A DNA stretch of 64,000 bases from CAYFVU01 sp964594775 (GCA_964594775.1 CAZQNO010000009.1:1-64000), one strand, 5' to 3'. Shown: positions 24,285 to 32,953, numbered from the stretch's first letter. The notes: a model not told the origin generated them from the letters alone. Made by a program: numbers and translations.

Positions 24285-25373
24285 ATGAAATACCAGGGTG
24301 TTGCCACAGGCCTGTTAGCGGTTGTCACGGTAATCATGTTGGGGGCGGTATTCAAAGCCGCAGCAGCGATACTCCTGCCCCTCATAATCGCCGTATTTCT
24401 CTCGTTCATCGTTGCTCCTCTGGTCAATTTTTTAGACCGAAGCCACTTTCCCCGCATCGTCGCCATTGCTCTGGTCATTCTTGTGCTCTTCGGCGTTATC
24501 TTCCTCATTTTTCTCTTTCTCCAAACCAGCGTAAACAGCTTGATCCGCGAGTACCCGAAGTATGCCGCGCGTTTCATCGAGCTAAACCGGGAGTTCACGC
24601 AATGGATGAGCGAACGCTTCGAAATCGATGTCAATCTTTCGGAGGACATAAACTGGCAGGGGGCCTTGAAAGAATATCTGGTCATGCTCTCCGGCTCCCT
24701 CATTGGTTTTATCAGTTCATTTATTCTCATTCTCATTTTCCTCATTTTCCTCCTTCTGGAGAAACCCTTTTTCAAGAACAAGATCGCCAGGGCCTTCGAC
24801 ATGGAGACGGGACGACAAATAGGAAGGATTATTGACCACATAAACCAGCAGGTGGGAAGATACATCAACCTCAAGTTTTTCATTAGCCTGGGAACAGGAA
24901 TACTTGTCGGTTTTTCACTGGCCGTCATCGGGATGGATTTCGCCCTGGTATGGGGTGTCCTTGCCTTTCTGCTGAACTTCATTCCCTCAATCGGTTCTAT
25001 TGTGGTAGTGATTATTACCATCATGATGGGGATAGTTCAGTTCTATCCATTGGCCGGAAGAATAGTGGCCGTCTCGGCCGCCATGATCGCAATACAGATG
25101 GTCATCGGTAACTTTCTCGACCCCCGGCTCCAGGGGCAGCGACTGGACCTCAGTCCCTTCCTCATCCTCTTTTCTCTTATCTTTTGGGGTTGGATTTGGG
25201 GACCCGTGGGGATGTTTCTCGCCGTGCCCATTACGGTGGTAATTCAGATCACCTGCGACAATATTCCGCCGCTGCGTTTCATCGGCGTGCTGATGAGCGG
25301 CGGGAAAGTTTCCGGTGAAGATGTGCCGCGGGGACCGGTAGAATCGCTGCCCCCCGAAAAAGATAAAATATAG
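24285..25373 (+). CDS. AI-2E-type membrane permease (PerM family)
   Basis: A 362-residue integral membrane protein with about seven or eight hydrophobic segments: two near the N-terminus (7-45), one at 60-80, then a soluble helical stretch (85-140), and the remainder at 145-165, 205-260 and 285-330. The conserved motif of the family, FLLNFIPSIGSIV, is present, as is GNFLDPRLQGQRLDLSPF. Members export or take up small solutes, with AI-2 and Na+/H+ exchange reported for different members, so the substrate here is open. ATG at 24285 lacks a Shine-Dalgarno. Confidence 0.85.
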   Translation: MKYQGVATGLLAVVTVIMLGAVFKAAAAILLPLIIAVFLSFIVAPLVNFLDRSHFPRIVAIALVILVLFGVIFLIFLFLQTSVNSLIREYPKYAARFIELNREFTQWMSERFEIDVNLSEDINWQGALKEYLVMLSGSLIGFISSFILILIFLIFLLLEKPFFKNKIARAFDMETGRQIGRIIDHINQQVGRYINLKFFISLGTGILVGFSLAVIGMDFALVWGVLAFLLNFIPSIGSIVVVIITIMMGIVQFYPLAGRIVAVSAAMIAIQMVIGNFLDPRLQGQRLDLSPFLILFSLIFWGWIWGPVGMFLAVPITVVIQITCDNIPPLRFIGVLMSGGKVSGEDVPRGPVESLPPEKDKI

Positions 25374-25434
25374 ACAGTGGTTCGAAGCTTGGGTATTTTT
25401 CCGGCTCTGTTCGCCGACCTCTCCATCCTCTCAG

Positions 25435-25463
25435 TTGTCTCTTTCCCGTGAAATCGCTATAGT
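25435..25463 (+). promoter_or_regulatory. Promoter of trpS
   Basis: TTGTCT (25435-25440), exact 17-base spacer, TATAGT (25458-25463). The leader is about 24 bases and includes AAGAGGG before the ATG at 25494. Confidence 0.65.
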
Positions 25464-25493
25464 GGGATCGACTACACGCGAAGAGGGTACGAA

Positions 25494-26561
25494 ATGGAAA
25501 AGAAACGCATGTTGACAGGCGACCGGCCGACGGGAAAGCTCCACCTCGGACACTACGTAGGTTCGCTGTCCAATAGAGTACGGCTGCAGGATGAGTACGA
25601 TTGCAGCTTTATTATTGCCGACCTCCACATGATGACCACAAAATCCACCAAGGCCGACGTTGAGGCGATCTATGAGAACTCCTGTGAAATGGTTCTCGAT
25701 TACCTCGCCTGCGGGATAGATCCGGCAAAAGCGAATATCTATCTGCAGTCGGCGGTCCACGAAGTCTACGAGATGGATCTCATATTCGAAATGTTGGTAA
25801 CGGTGCCCCGTCTGCAGAGGCTGCCGAGTATAAAGGACATGGCGAAGTCGGCCAACCTTACGGAGATGCCCTTGGGACTCCTCGGTTATCCGGTCCTTCA
25901 GGCGGCCGATATCCTCATGCCTCGGGCCCATATAGTGCCGGTTGGCAAAGACAACGAGTCTCATGTTGAGCTGACGCGGGAGATTGCCCGAAAATTCAAC
26001 ACGATGTATGACGAGGTCTTCCCCATTCCCGATGTACTGATAGGAGACGTTCCTACCCTGGTGGGGACGGACGGAAGTGCTAAAATGTCCAAGTCCCTCT
26101 CGAACGCCATCTTTATCTCCGACGATGCGAAGATGGTGGAGAAAAAAGTGGCGGGCATGTATACCGATCCGAACCGAGTACGGGCCGATATTCCGGGTAA
26201 TGTCGAGGGAAACCCCGTCTTCATCTATCATGATATCTTCAATCCGAAAAAGGAAGAGGTGGAAGATTTGAAGGAGCGCTACCGCAAGGGGAGGGTAGGG
26301 GATGTGGAGGTCAAACAGAAGCTTGCCGCCGCACTTAACAATTTTCTCGATCCCCTGCGGGACAAGCGGCAGAGTTATCAGGAGCAGACGGGATTGGTCG
26401 AAGAGGTTATCTTCGACGGAACGCTTGCGGCACGGGAACTGGCACGGGAAACAGTGTTGGAAATGAAGAAGGCCATGGGCCTGACGGGGGTGTGGAACCG
26501 GATAAGCCGAAAATCGCAGAAGGTGAAGAAAAAGCGCGAAAAAGAGGAGGACCGGAATTAA
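25494..26561 (+). CDS. trpS: Tryptophanyl-tRNA synthetase
   Basis: A 355-residue class I synthetase charging tRNA-Trp. Seen: TGDRPTGKLHLGHYVGSL containing the HIGH-like motif HLGH, the KMSKS motif in GSAKMSKSLSN, and HVELTREIARKFN. Length fits the bacterial short TrpRS. The C-terminus (KSQKVKKKREKEEDRN) is a charged extension beyond the normal end. Its final codons contain the strong ribosome site AAGAGGAGG used by the overlapping downstream mutY frame. Confidence 0.96.
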   Translation: MEKKRMLTGDRPTGKLHLGHYVGSLSNRVRLQDEYDCSFIIADLHMMTTKSTKADVEAIYENSCEMVLDYLACGIDPAKANIYLQSAVHEVYEMDLIFEMLVTVPRLQRLPSIKDMAKSANLTEMPLGLLGYPVLQAADILMPRAHIVPVGKDNESHVELTREIARKFNTMYDEVFPIPDVLIGDVPTLVGTDGSAKMSKSLSNAIFISDDAKMVEKKVAGMYTDPNRVRADIPGNVEGNPVFIYHDIFNPKKEEVEDLKERYRKGRVGDVEVKQKLAAALNNFLDPLRDKRQSYQEQTGLVEEVIFDGTLAARELARETVLEMKKAMGLTGVWNRISRKSQKVKKKREKEEDRN

Positions 26562-27369
26562 TCGCCGCGAGACAGCGGATTTTCGCGCCCTTATTTGGCG
26601 CCATTATGAGCAAGAGGGGCGAAGCTTTCCCTGGAGAGAAACGGATGAGGAGTATGAGATCCTCGTTTCGGAGATCATGCTTCAGCAGACTCAGACCGAG
26701 CGGGTAATGAATAAGTACGGCCCCTTTCTTCGGCGTTTTCCCGACTACCGGAGTCTTGCCGCCGCCTCTACTGCCCGGCTCTTGGACGCATGGCAGGGAC
26801 TCGGCTATAACCGGCGTGCCCTTGCAATGCGCCGGATAGCCGAAAAAGTACTGAAAGACGGCGGGAGGCTCCCCTCGGACACCGAAGCCCTACTCGCTCT
26901 TCCCATGATAGGGCCGGCAACGGCAGGCTCGCTTCGGGCCTTTGTGTTCAATCTTCCTTCAGTCTTTATAGAAACGAATATCCGGCGGGTCTTCATTCAT
27001 TGTGTTTTTCCCGATGCCGAGAGGGTTACCGACCGGGAGATACTGAGCCTGATAGAAAAGACCCTCGACAGGCGTAATCCGCGACACTGGTACTATGCTT
27101 TGATGGACTATGGGGTGTATTTGAAGGGAAAAGTCTCCAATCCCAACAGGAGAAGCAGCGGTTATCGCCTGCAGCCGGCCTTCGAGGGCTCTAAGAGGCA
27201 GCTGCGGGGACGGATACTGCGCCTTTTGTTAACCGAAGAGCACCGCGGATATGAGCAGCTGCTTTCAACAAGCAACGGCGGGGCGGAACGGCTTGATGCC
27301 TGTCTGGACGAGCTCGAACGGGAGGGCTTTATCGTTCGCGAAGCCGCCGGTTATCGACTGAAGGGATAA
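26557..27369 (+). CDS. mutY: Adenine DNA glycosylase (MutY-like), clusterless, apparent ATT start
   Basis: A HhH-GPD base-excision glycosylase of about 270 residues; MutY removes adenine opposite 8-oxoguanine. The essential N-terminal signature, read in frame as FPWRETDEEYEILVSEIMLQ, lies upstream of the first ATG (26677). Between the in-frame stop at 26524-26526 and that ATG there is no ATG, GTG, TTG or CTG. The best start is ATT at 26557, seven bases after AAGAGGAGG and overlapping the trpS stop. Catalytic Glu is in VSEIMLQQTQ; the helix-hairpin-helix is LPMIGPATAG; the usual Asp of the active site is replaced by Glu in FIETNIRRV. The C-terminal [4Fe-4S] cysteines are absent, so it belongs to the clusterless group. 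The final 60 residues resemble a winged-helix rather than the NUDIX-like domain. Confidence 0.8.
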   Translation: MNRRETADFRALIWRHYEQEGRSFPWRETDEEYEILVSEIMLQQTQTERVMNKYGPFLRRFPDYRSLAAASTARLLDAWQGLGYNRRALAMRRIAEKVLKDGGRLPSDTEALLALPMIGPATAGSLRAFVFNLPSVFIETNIRRVFIHCVFPDAERVTDREILSLIEKTLDRRNPRHWYYALMDYGVYLKGKVSNPNRRSSGYRLQPAFEGSKRQLRGRILRLLLTEEHRGYEQLLSTSNGGAERLDACLDELEREGFIVREAAGYRLKG

Positions 27370-27380
27370 AGCAAAGCCGC

Positions 27381-28085
27381 TTAAGAGACCGCCGTTTCCA
27401 AGGCTACTTCCATCATGTCGGTAAAGGTCTGTTCCCTCTCTTCGCTGCTGGTGACTTCTCCGGTGACCAATTGATCGCTGGCGGTCAGGATGGTGAGAGC
27501 CTGGACGCCGTGCTTGGCGGCGATGCTGTAGAGGGCTGCAGCCTCCATCTCCACTGCCAAAACGCCGAAGGCGGCCCACTGCTTCCATGCCTCCGGATCG
27601 TCGTGGTAGAAGGTGTCCGTCGAATAGATATTGCCGACATGAAAGGAGAGCTTCTTCTTTCGCGCTTCGGCTACCGCCCGTTCGAGGAGGCCGTAATCCG
27701 CCGTCGGCGCAAAGGTCATACCGGGAAATCTCTCTTCGTTTATCCCCGAGTCGTGAGAAGCGGCCATGGCAAAGACCATGTCTCGGATCCGGATATTCTT
27801 CTGCAGGGCTCCGCAGGAACCGACCCGAAAAAGCCGCGTTACGCCGAACTCGTTGATAAGCTCGTGGGTGTAGATGGAAATCGAAGGTATCCCCATTCCC
27901 GAACCCTGAACGGAAACGTTTTTCCCCTTGTAGGTGCCCGTATATCCGTACATGCCCCGCACCTCGTTGTACCTCTTCGCGTCGCTGAGATAGTTCTCCG
28001 CGATGTATTTTGCCCGCAATGGGTCGCCGGGCAGTAAGACGGTATCGGCGATATCGCCCCGCTTTGCTCCTATGTGGATGCTCAT
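27381..28085 (-). CDS. deoD: Purine nucleoside phosphorylase, DeoD type
   Basis: A 234-residue hexameric-type phosphorylase cleaving purine (deoxy)nucleosides with phosphate. Seen: MSIHIGAKRGDIADTVLLPGDPLRAK with the phosphate-binding GDP motif, RFFRVGSCG-like TRLFRVGSCGAL, the ribose-binding VEMEAAALY, and LTASDQLVTGE with the catalytic Asp. Start at 28085 is preceded by GAGGAGGAAGAGAA and overlaps the stop of the phosphohexomutase gene by four bases: the mutase probably handles the pentose or hexose phosphate products in the same salvage operon. Confidence 0.95.
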   Translation of the reverse strand: MSIHIGAKRGDIADTVLLPGDPLRAKYIAENYLSDAKRYNEVRGMYGYTGTYKGKNVSVQGSGMGIPSISIYTHELINEFGVTRLFRVGSCGALQKNIRIRDMVFAMAASHDSGINEERFPGMTFAPTADYGLLERAVAEARKKKLSFHVGNIYSTDTFYHDDPEAWKQWAAFGVLAVEMEAAALYSIAAKHGVQALTILTASDQLVTGEVTSSEEREQTFTDMMEVALETAVS

Positions 28086-29983
28086 TTCTCTTCCTCCTCG
28101 ATGTTGTTGTCCGCCTCCTCGATCATGGCCCGGTGCCATGCAAGAAGATCGTCATGCCGTCGGCGGTCTTCTCCGCGGCAATCGGCAAGGACGCGGAACA
28201 CCGGTTCGGTACCGGAGCCCCGCATCCAGATAAAATCGCTGTCTCGCTTTTCACGGTCGGAAAAAACGATCTTCAGGCCTCCCTTTTCCTCTCCGCTGCG
28301 GAAGTCCGGGCCAAAGCCTACGACTGTACGACCATCCTCGTAGTTTTCCTCACGAAAATCAAGAATACCGTAGGTATCGTGCAGCTCTTCTCTTCTTCTC
28401 TCCCATTGCCGGAGGAAGATTTCCTCGTAGCGTTTTTTTAGAAGATCGTGGCGGGTATTCCGTACCCGCATTTTAGCTTCTTCTTCATAGGCTCCCGTGG
28501 TGATATAGGAGGGAAGGCTTTCCAGCAATGCGGAAAGTCCCAAGTTCTTTCCGCGGGGAACTGCTTTGCCGCAAAGACGGCACCAGAGGGAAAAGGGGCC
28601 CTCGCCGTCGGGTCTTAGAAGTTTTATGAGAGAGAGAAGCGTATTGAGGGGGTCCCGCACCGTGGCAGGGTGGGTGATATTGCCTCCGTTGGACCCTTCA
28701 CCTAAGATTCTCACCGTGTAGCCGTCTCTGCGCAGCTCCTCCGCCCGGCAAACCACGTTCGCCTCTCCCGTTTCGGTACGAAAGACCTCGACGTTTAGGG
28801 TTTCGGCAATTTCCGCTATACGCATGGAGGTGGGCCCGTTTATCACCACCGCCGCCTTGACATTGTTTCCTGAGCGAAGCCGTAAATCGGCCAACTCGGA
28901 GAGTACCGATAAGGCAAATACCGCCTGTGCCTCAACTGCTTTGACCGAAGCTTCCTCGTCGACGTAGACGATGTTGCCCCGGTCTCCGTCGTTGTCGGGC
29001 ACATAGGCAAGGAGAAAGGAGGGGTCTTCGCGGTGCAGATCGCGAAGAAAGTCTTTGGCCGTGTCCAGATTTTCTCCCTCCGGGACGATGGGATGAACGA
29101 TCTTCCGTGGGAGCTCGTTGATAGAACGAAAGCGTATTCCCATACGGCCTAAAAAATTTCCGTCTATGCTCCTGGTACGGGCGCTGCCGTTGAGCTCGGC
29201 GGCGATGCCGAGGGGGCTCCGGCGGATACCCGTCCGGAGACTCCTGAAGAAGGTTTTTCTCTTTTGCGGGTCCGAGCTTCCCGCCGCTACGGTCATGGTA
29301 AAGTCCTCGTACGCAGCGGAGGCATCGGCCTTTCGACCGCCGATGCTCTCCAGGACCGATGGATATGTCGTATATGCGCCTGTCTTCGGGCGGGAAAGGA
29401 GCGGGGAGAGCTCTCCGAGGAAGCTCCCTTCTTCGACAAGTGATCTAAAAATATCGATGGCCCTGCGGCTCTCTTCGCCGCCGGCTACCGCTCCGTTTGA
29501 GAATCCGAACTTGAAACCGTTGTGGCCTATGGGGTTATGACTTGCCGAAATGTAGAAAAAACCGTCGATATCCTTCCTTGTTTTTACATAGGCCATAATC
29601 TCCGGTGCCGGAGAAATGAAGAGGTAGTAAGGCTCTATACTCCGCAAGAGGAGCACCCTGCAGACGATATCCGCGAGGGCCGGGCCCGTCGGCCTCGTGT
29701 CGACGGCCACAGCCGCACGCGGCCGGCCGGTATCGCTCTTTTCGTAGAGAAGCTCGGCAAAGCTGAAAGCCGCGGCGGCCGCTAACGCGAGGTCCTGCGG
29801 GGAGACCAGCTCGGTGCGGCTCTCCTGGTCTCCGTCGGCGGCGAAGATCTTCCGCCATCCGGAGGCGGAGAGAATCATGCCCTCCGCCTCCCGCCTCACC
29901 TCTTGCGCCTGAGGGAGAGAGGCAAAAGGTGCGGTATCGGGATCGGCGATAAAAAAACCGGAAAGCGGATCCAGGTATTTCAT
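28082..29983 (-). CDS. Alpha-D-phosphohexomutase (phosphoglucomutase/phosphomannomutase family)
   Basis: A 633-residue enzyme, longer than the usual 450-580. The four family loops are present: phosphoserine loop YISASHNPIGHNG, metal loop VPDNDGDRGNI with three Asp/Asn ligands, sugar loop LGEGSNGGN, and phosphate loop RGSGTEPVFRV. It exchanges phosphate between the 1 and 6 (or 5) positions of sugar phosphates. Coupling to deoD by an ATGA overlap suggests a link with ribose-1-phosphate or deoxyribose-1-phosphate conversion, but glucose or mannose substrates cannot be excluded. A strong AAAGGAGC precedes the ATG. Confidence 0.9.
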   Translation of the reverse strand: MKYLDPLSGFFIADPDTAPFASLPQAQEVRREAEGMILSASGWRKIFAADGDQESRTELVSPQDLALAAAAAFSFAELLYEKSDTGRPRAAVAVDTRPTGPALADIVCRVLLLRSIEPYYLFISPAPEIMAYVKTRKDIDGFFYISASHNPIGHNGFKFGFSNGAVAGGEESRRAIDIFRSLVEEGSFLGELSPLLSRPKTGAYTTYPSVLESIGGRKADASAAYEDFTMTVAAGSSDPQKRKTFFRSLRTGIRRSPLGIAAELNGSARTRSIDGNFLGRMGIRFRSINELPRKIVHPIVPEGENLDTAKDFLRDLHREDPSFLLAYVPDNDGDRGNIVYVDEEASVKAVEAQAVFALSVLSELADLRLRSGNNVKAAVVINGPTSMRIAEIAETLNVEVFRTETGEANVVCRAEELRRDGYTVRILGEGSNGGNITHPATVRDPLNTLLSLIKLLRPDGEGPFSLWCRLCGKAVPRGKNLGLSALLESLPSYITTGAYEEEAKMRVRNTRHDLLKKRYEEIFLRQWERRREELHDTYGILDFREENYEDGRTVVGFGPDFRSGEEKGGLKIVFSDREKRDSDFIWMRGSGTEPVFRVLADCRGEDRRRHDDLLAWHRAMIEEADNNIEEEEK

Positions 29984-30077
29984 GCTCCTTTTGTAGCACG
30001 GAGCGGCCTTCGATGAAAAGCCGAAGTGGTAAGCGGCGTGCTGGAAGCGGTAGGGGCTTCCGTGCTATGATTCGTCC

Positions 30078-30950
30078 ATGAAGCGCCCGGTACCGAGAAT
30101 AGCCGCCATTCACGATCTTTCCGGTTTCGGAAGATCCTCCCTTACGATCATACTTCCCGTTCTTTCCTCCATGGGAATGCAGGTCTGTCCCCTCCCCACA
30201 GCCCTCCTTTCCACCCACACCGGCGGTTTCGAGGACTACCTTTTTCTCGACCTCACCGAGCACATGGAAGAAATTGCCGCCCACTGGAAGAAGCTCGGAG
30301 TCGATTTCGAAGCCGTCTATTCGGGATTCCTCGGATCCAGCGATCAGGTGGAGATAGTAAGACGATTCATCGACGATTTTCAAAAAAAGGACCAACTGGT
30401 ACTCGTCGATCCGGTCCTCGGAGACGACGGTGAGACCTACGGCCCCTTCGGTAATGATATGGTCAGGGAAATGCGGCGCCTGGTAGAAAAGGCGGATATT
30501 ATCACCCCTAATTATACCGAAGCCTGCCTGCTTTTAGAGGAAGATTACGAGAAAAAGGCTCAGCCGGAAAAGCTAAAGGAGTGGATGCGGAGGCTCTCGG
30601 AAATGGGGCCAAAGATGGTTATTATCACCAGTGTCATGACCGTGGATCAAGCCCACCTTTCCACCGTTACGGCCTTCGACAGGGAGGACGGACGCTTCTG
30701 GAGAGTCATCTGTGATTATGTGCCGGCATTTTATCCGGGGACGGGTGATCTCTTCGCGGGGGTGCTGCTCGGCGCTCTGCTGCAGGGGGACAATCTGCCG
30801 ATAGCGGTCGAGAGGGCGGTCCGCTTCGTTTCGCTTTCGATTCGGGCCACCTTCGGGCATAGGCTGCCGAACAGGGAAGGGGTTCTCTTTGAACGGGTGC
30901 TGGGTACGCTCAATTCTCCTCTTTCGGACAGCAATTACTCGATTTTTTAA
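30078..30950 (+). CDS. pdxY: Pyridoxal/pyridoxamine kinase (PdxY/PdxK type)
   Basis: A 290-residue ribokinase-fold kinase phosphorylating B6 vitamers. Seen: AAIHDLSGFGRSSLT at the N-terminus, THTGGFEDY, VDPVLGDDGETY, IITPNYTEA, and the anion-hole motif PGTGDLFAGVLLG with catalytic Asp. TATGAT lies six bases before the ATG and no Shine-Dalgarno is present, suggesting a leaderless message. Divergent from the phosphohexomutase gene; followed after 20 bases by a HAD phosphatase that might act on related phosphates. Confidence 0.92.
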   Translation: MKRPVPRIAAIHDLSGFGRSSLTIILPVLSSMGMQVCPLPTALLSTHTGGFEDYLFLDLTEHMEEIAAHWKKLGVDFEAVYSGFLGSSDQVEIVRRFIDDFQKKDQLVLVDPVLGDDGETYGPFGNDMVREMRRLVEKADIITPNYTEACLLLEEDYEKKAQPEKLKEWMRRLSEMGPKMVIITSVMTVDQAHLSTVTAFDREDGRFWRVICDYVPAFYPGTGDLFAGVLLGALLQGDNLPIAVERAVRFVSLSIRATFGHRLPNREGVLFERVLGTLNSPLSDSNYSIF

Positions 30951-30970
30951 ATCCGCTGGAAGGTGAGCGT

Positions 30971-31822
30971 GTGAACGAGAGTTACAAGGGGCTTTTTGCC
31001 ACCGATTTCGACGGCACCCTCTTGACCTTCGATAAACGGGTGCTTGCGGAAAACTACCGGGCACTGGAAAAATTATCCGAACGAAGGGTGATGCGGGTTA
31101 TCGCCACCGGCCGCTCGCTCTATTCTCTCTCTACCGTTATTACCGACACATTTCCCGTTGAGTATGTTGTCTTTTCCTCTGGAGCGGGGGTCATGAGAGT
31201 GGATGACAGAATGGTGCTGATGAGCAGAGAGTTCGACGAGAAGGAAACCGCCGCCGTTGCCGAATACCTCCTCGAAGCCTCCGTCGACTTCATGATCCAC
31301 CATCCGATACCGGAAAACCACCGTTTCTACTATCACCACAGCGGAAAGGACAACGAGGACTTCTTTCGCAGAAGAGACCACTATAGCGATCATGCCGAAC
31401 CCTACGAAAAGAATGCCCTATCCGGATTACGGGCCTCTCAATTCCTCATTGTCGATCCTCGTGGTGCCCAAACCGTCGAGAGAATAGAATCCGCACTGGG
31501 AGAGAGGGTAAGCGTGATCCGCGCCACCTCTCCCCTCGATCACGAAAGCGTCTGGATAGAAATATTTCCTCCAAAGACGAATAAAGCCGCGGGCCTGGAG
31601 TGGATCTCACTGCGGCACGAAATTTCACGCAAGGATACCGCGGCGGCGGGAAACGACTACAACGACCTGCATATGCTCGAATGGGCCTCACGTGCCTTTG
31701 TCGTTTCCAACGCACCGCGGGAACTGAGGGAGAGGTACCGTACCGTTGCTTCCTGTGATGAAGGAGGGCTTGCCGAAGCCGTCGCCCTGTGGTTAGAGGA
31801 GTTTGAAGGAGAACAGGGATGA
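30971..31822 (+). CDS. HAD-superfamily hydrolase, Cof type
   Basis: A 283-residue phosphatase of the Cof/IIB group. Motif I is FATDFDGTLLT (nucleophile first Asp, general acid second), motif II is IATGRS, and motif IV is AAAGNDYNDLHMLEWA. The large cap between residues about 85 and 190 is of the IIB alpha/beta type. Substrates of this group are sugar phosphates or pyridoxal phosphate; next to a pyridoxal kinase, PLP is a possible substrate but this is inference. GTG start with GGAAGGTGAGC before it. Its stop overlaps the next gene (ATGA). Confidence 0.88.
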   Translation: MNESYKGLFATDFDGTLLTFDKRVLAENYRALEKLSERRVMRVIATGRSLYSLSTVITDTFPVEYVVFSSGAGVMRVDDRMVLMSREFDEKETAAVAEYLLEASVDFMIHHPIPENHRFYYHHSGKDNEDFFRRRDHYSDHAEPYEKNALSGLRASQFLIVDPRGAQTVERIESALGERVSVIRATSPLDHESVWIEIFPPKTNKAAGLEWISLRHEISRKDTAAAGNDYNDLHMLEWASRAFVVSNAPRELRERYRTVASCDEGGLAEAVALWLEEFEGEQG

Positions 31823-32568
31823 TCCTGGTGCTCACACCGATGGAGGCGGAGATATGGGAAACGGTCCGGCGTTTTGACGCCGTGCAAGCGGGTTCTCTGA
31901 AGACGGGCGGACGACTGTGGACCGCCTCTGCTCATTCGGCGGCACCGGAGGACACCCTCCTTTTCGCCGTCGGCGGTGTGGGGAAGGTAAACGCCGCTCT
32001 CTCGGTGCAGGAGATCATTCATCGTTTCTCCCCCACTGCGATCCTCTGCGGCGGTATTGCCGGCGCCCTCTCTACTAAAATAACGTGGGGAGAGGTGCTG
32101 CTTGTAGCCGAGACCCTTCAGTGGGACATGGATGCCCGAGCGGTGAAGGTCCCATGGGGGAGTGTTCCCCATTCATCGGCGGGGAAAATTGCGCTGGACC
32201 GGGAGCTGCGACGCTCGACGGCAGAAGTTTTGAGCGCGGGGCATGCCCAAGGACCTGGCCCGGCTCTCGGTCAAGTCCCGGTCCTCTGCAGGGAGGGGCT
32301 TACCGTCTGCGGTGATCGCTTCCTCGGAAGAGACGATGAAGAGGAAAAACGAAAGATAGGGGAACAGTTCGGGGCCCTGGCCGTAGACATGGAGGACTGG
32401 TCCGTCGCGTACACGGCCGCTCTGCATGGAATTCCCGCGGTCATTGTGAGGATTATTGTCGATATGGCGGGAGAGAAGGGGCCTGTCGATATTCGCAGTG
32501 AGCTTTCACAGGCCTCCAAAAAGCTGGCTCGAATTTTCGGCAAACAGGTGGAGGCCCAGAAATTCTGA
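31819..32568 (+). CDS. 5'-methylthioadenosine/S-adenosylhomocysteine nucleosidase-like protein
   Basis: A 249-residue protein of the PNP/MTAN superfamily. Seen: TPMEAEIWETV at the N-terminus (the family's M-x-x-E), FAVGGVGKVNAALSVQ, LCGGIAGALS, and AVDMEDWSVAYTAALHGIPAVIVR. MTAN cleaves methylthioadenosine and S-adenosylhomocysteine to adenine and the thioribose. The ribose-binding segment reads VDMED where the usual form is MEG/MEA, and it is longer than standard Pfs, so a related nucleosidase activity such as futalosine or another purine nucleoside hydrolysis is possible. Coupled to the HAD gene by a four-base overlap. Confidence 0.82.
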   Translation: MILVLTPMEAEIWETVRRFDAVQAGSLKTGGRLWTASAHSAAPEDTLLFAVGGVGKVNAALSVQEIIHRFSPTAILCGGIAGALSTKITWGEVLLVAETLQWDMDARAVKVPWGSVPHSSAGKIALDRELRRSTAEVLSAGHAQGPGPALGQVPVLCREGLTVCGDRFLGRDDEEEKRKIGEQFGALAVDMEDWSVAYTAALHGIPAVIVRIIVDMAGEKGPVDIRSELSQASKKLARIFGKQVEAQKF

Positions 32569-32572
32569 TATG

Positions 32573-32671
32573 CCTCCAACAGTTTAGAAAACAAAATTTA
32601 TGCGAAGAAAATGAGGCAGATTCTCAGTTTGGAAGTTAAAGACTTCCAAACTGAGAATCGCTGGTGGAGGC
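32573..32671. repeat. Nested inverted repeat with an 18-base perfect hairpin
   Basis: The inner arms 32619-32636 and 32642-32659 are perfectly complementary over 18 bases around a five-base loop. Outer arms GCCTCCAACAG (32573-32583) and CTGGTGGAGGC (32661-32671) match with one mismatch; 35 bases separate outer and inner arm on the left, one base on the right. There is no T-run on either side, so it is not a standard intrinsic terminator. It lies between the nucleosidase gene and the promoter of the small zinc-ribbon gene. It could be an RNA stability or processing element, or a remnant of a small mobile repeat. Confidence 0.85.
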
Positions 32672-32679
32672 CGCTTAAC

Positions 32680-32708
32680 TTGACTTTTTCGGCTCCCCCC
32701 GGTATAGT
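32680..32708 (+). promoter_or_regulatory. Strong promoter of the zinc-ribbon gene
   Basis: TTGACT (32680-32685), 17-base spacer, TATAGT (32703-32708); leader of about 30 bases with AAGGAGAG before the ATG at 32744. One of the best sigma-70-type promoters in the window, suggesting high expression. Confidence 0.75.
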
Positions 32709-32743
32709 GACGATCCATGCAACGAGACAGGTAAGGAGAGTGT

Positions 32744-32938
32744 ATGTCTAAATCACATCGCGGAAGCGGTATTAGAGAGATAGTGAGCAAGGGGAGAGGC
32801 GCCTGCCCGGTATGTAAGAGGTCGGGAATAAAGCTTCTCTATGAACACGAGGTCAACGAAAAGAAGATCATGGTCTGCAAGCAGTGTCACGCCCGCATCA
32901 AAAACGGGAAGGCCGACGAGGTGCTCGCCTCCGTATAG
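32744..32938 (+). CDS. Small zinc-ribbon protein
   Basis: A 64-residue basic protein with two CXXC knuckles, C21/C24 (CPVCKRSG) and C45/C48 (CKQCHARIK), a typical zinc-ribbon. The N-terminal 20 residues (MSKSHRGSGIREIVSKGRGA) are basic, and I have no family name for it. Nucleic-acid or ribosome binding is plausible from charge and size. A strong promoter and Shine-Dalgarno indicate that it is a real, well-expressed gene. It converges with capA; a small hairpin spans the two stop codons (32936-32956). Confidence 0.8.
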   Translation: MSKSHRGSGIREIVSKGRGACPVCKRSGIKLLYEHEVNEKKIMVCKQCHARIKNGKADEVLASV

Positions 32939-32953
32939 CCCCTCATAAGAGGC

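Noticed and set aside
26677..27369. mutY starting at ATG 26677
   Set aside because: This start would remove the conserved N-terminal MutY helix that is clearly encoded upstream in the same frame.
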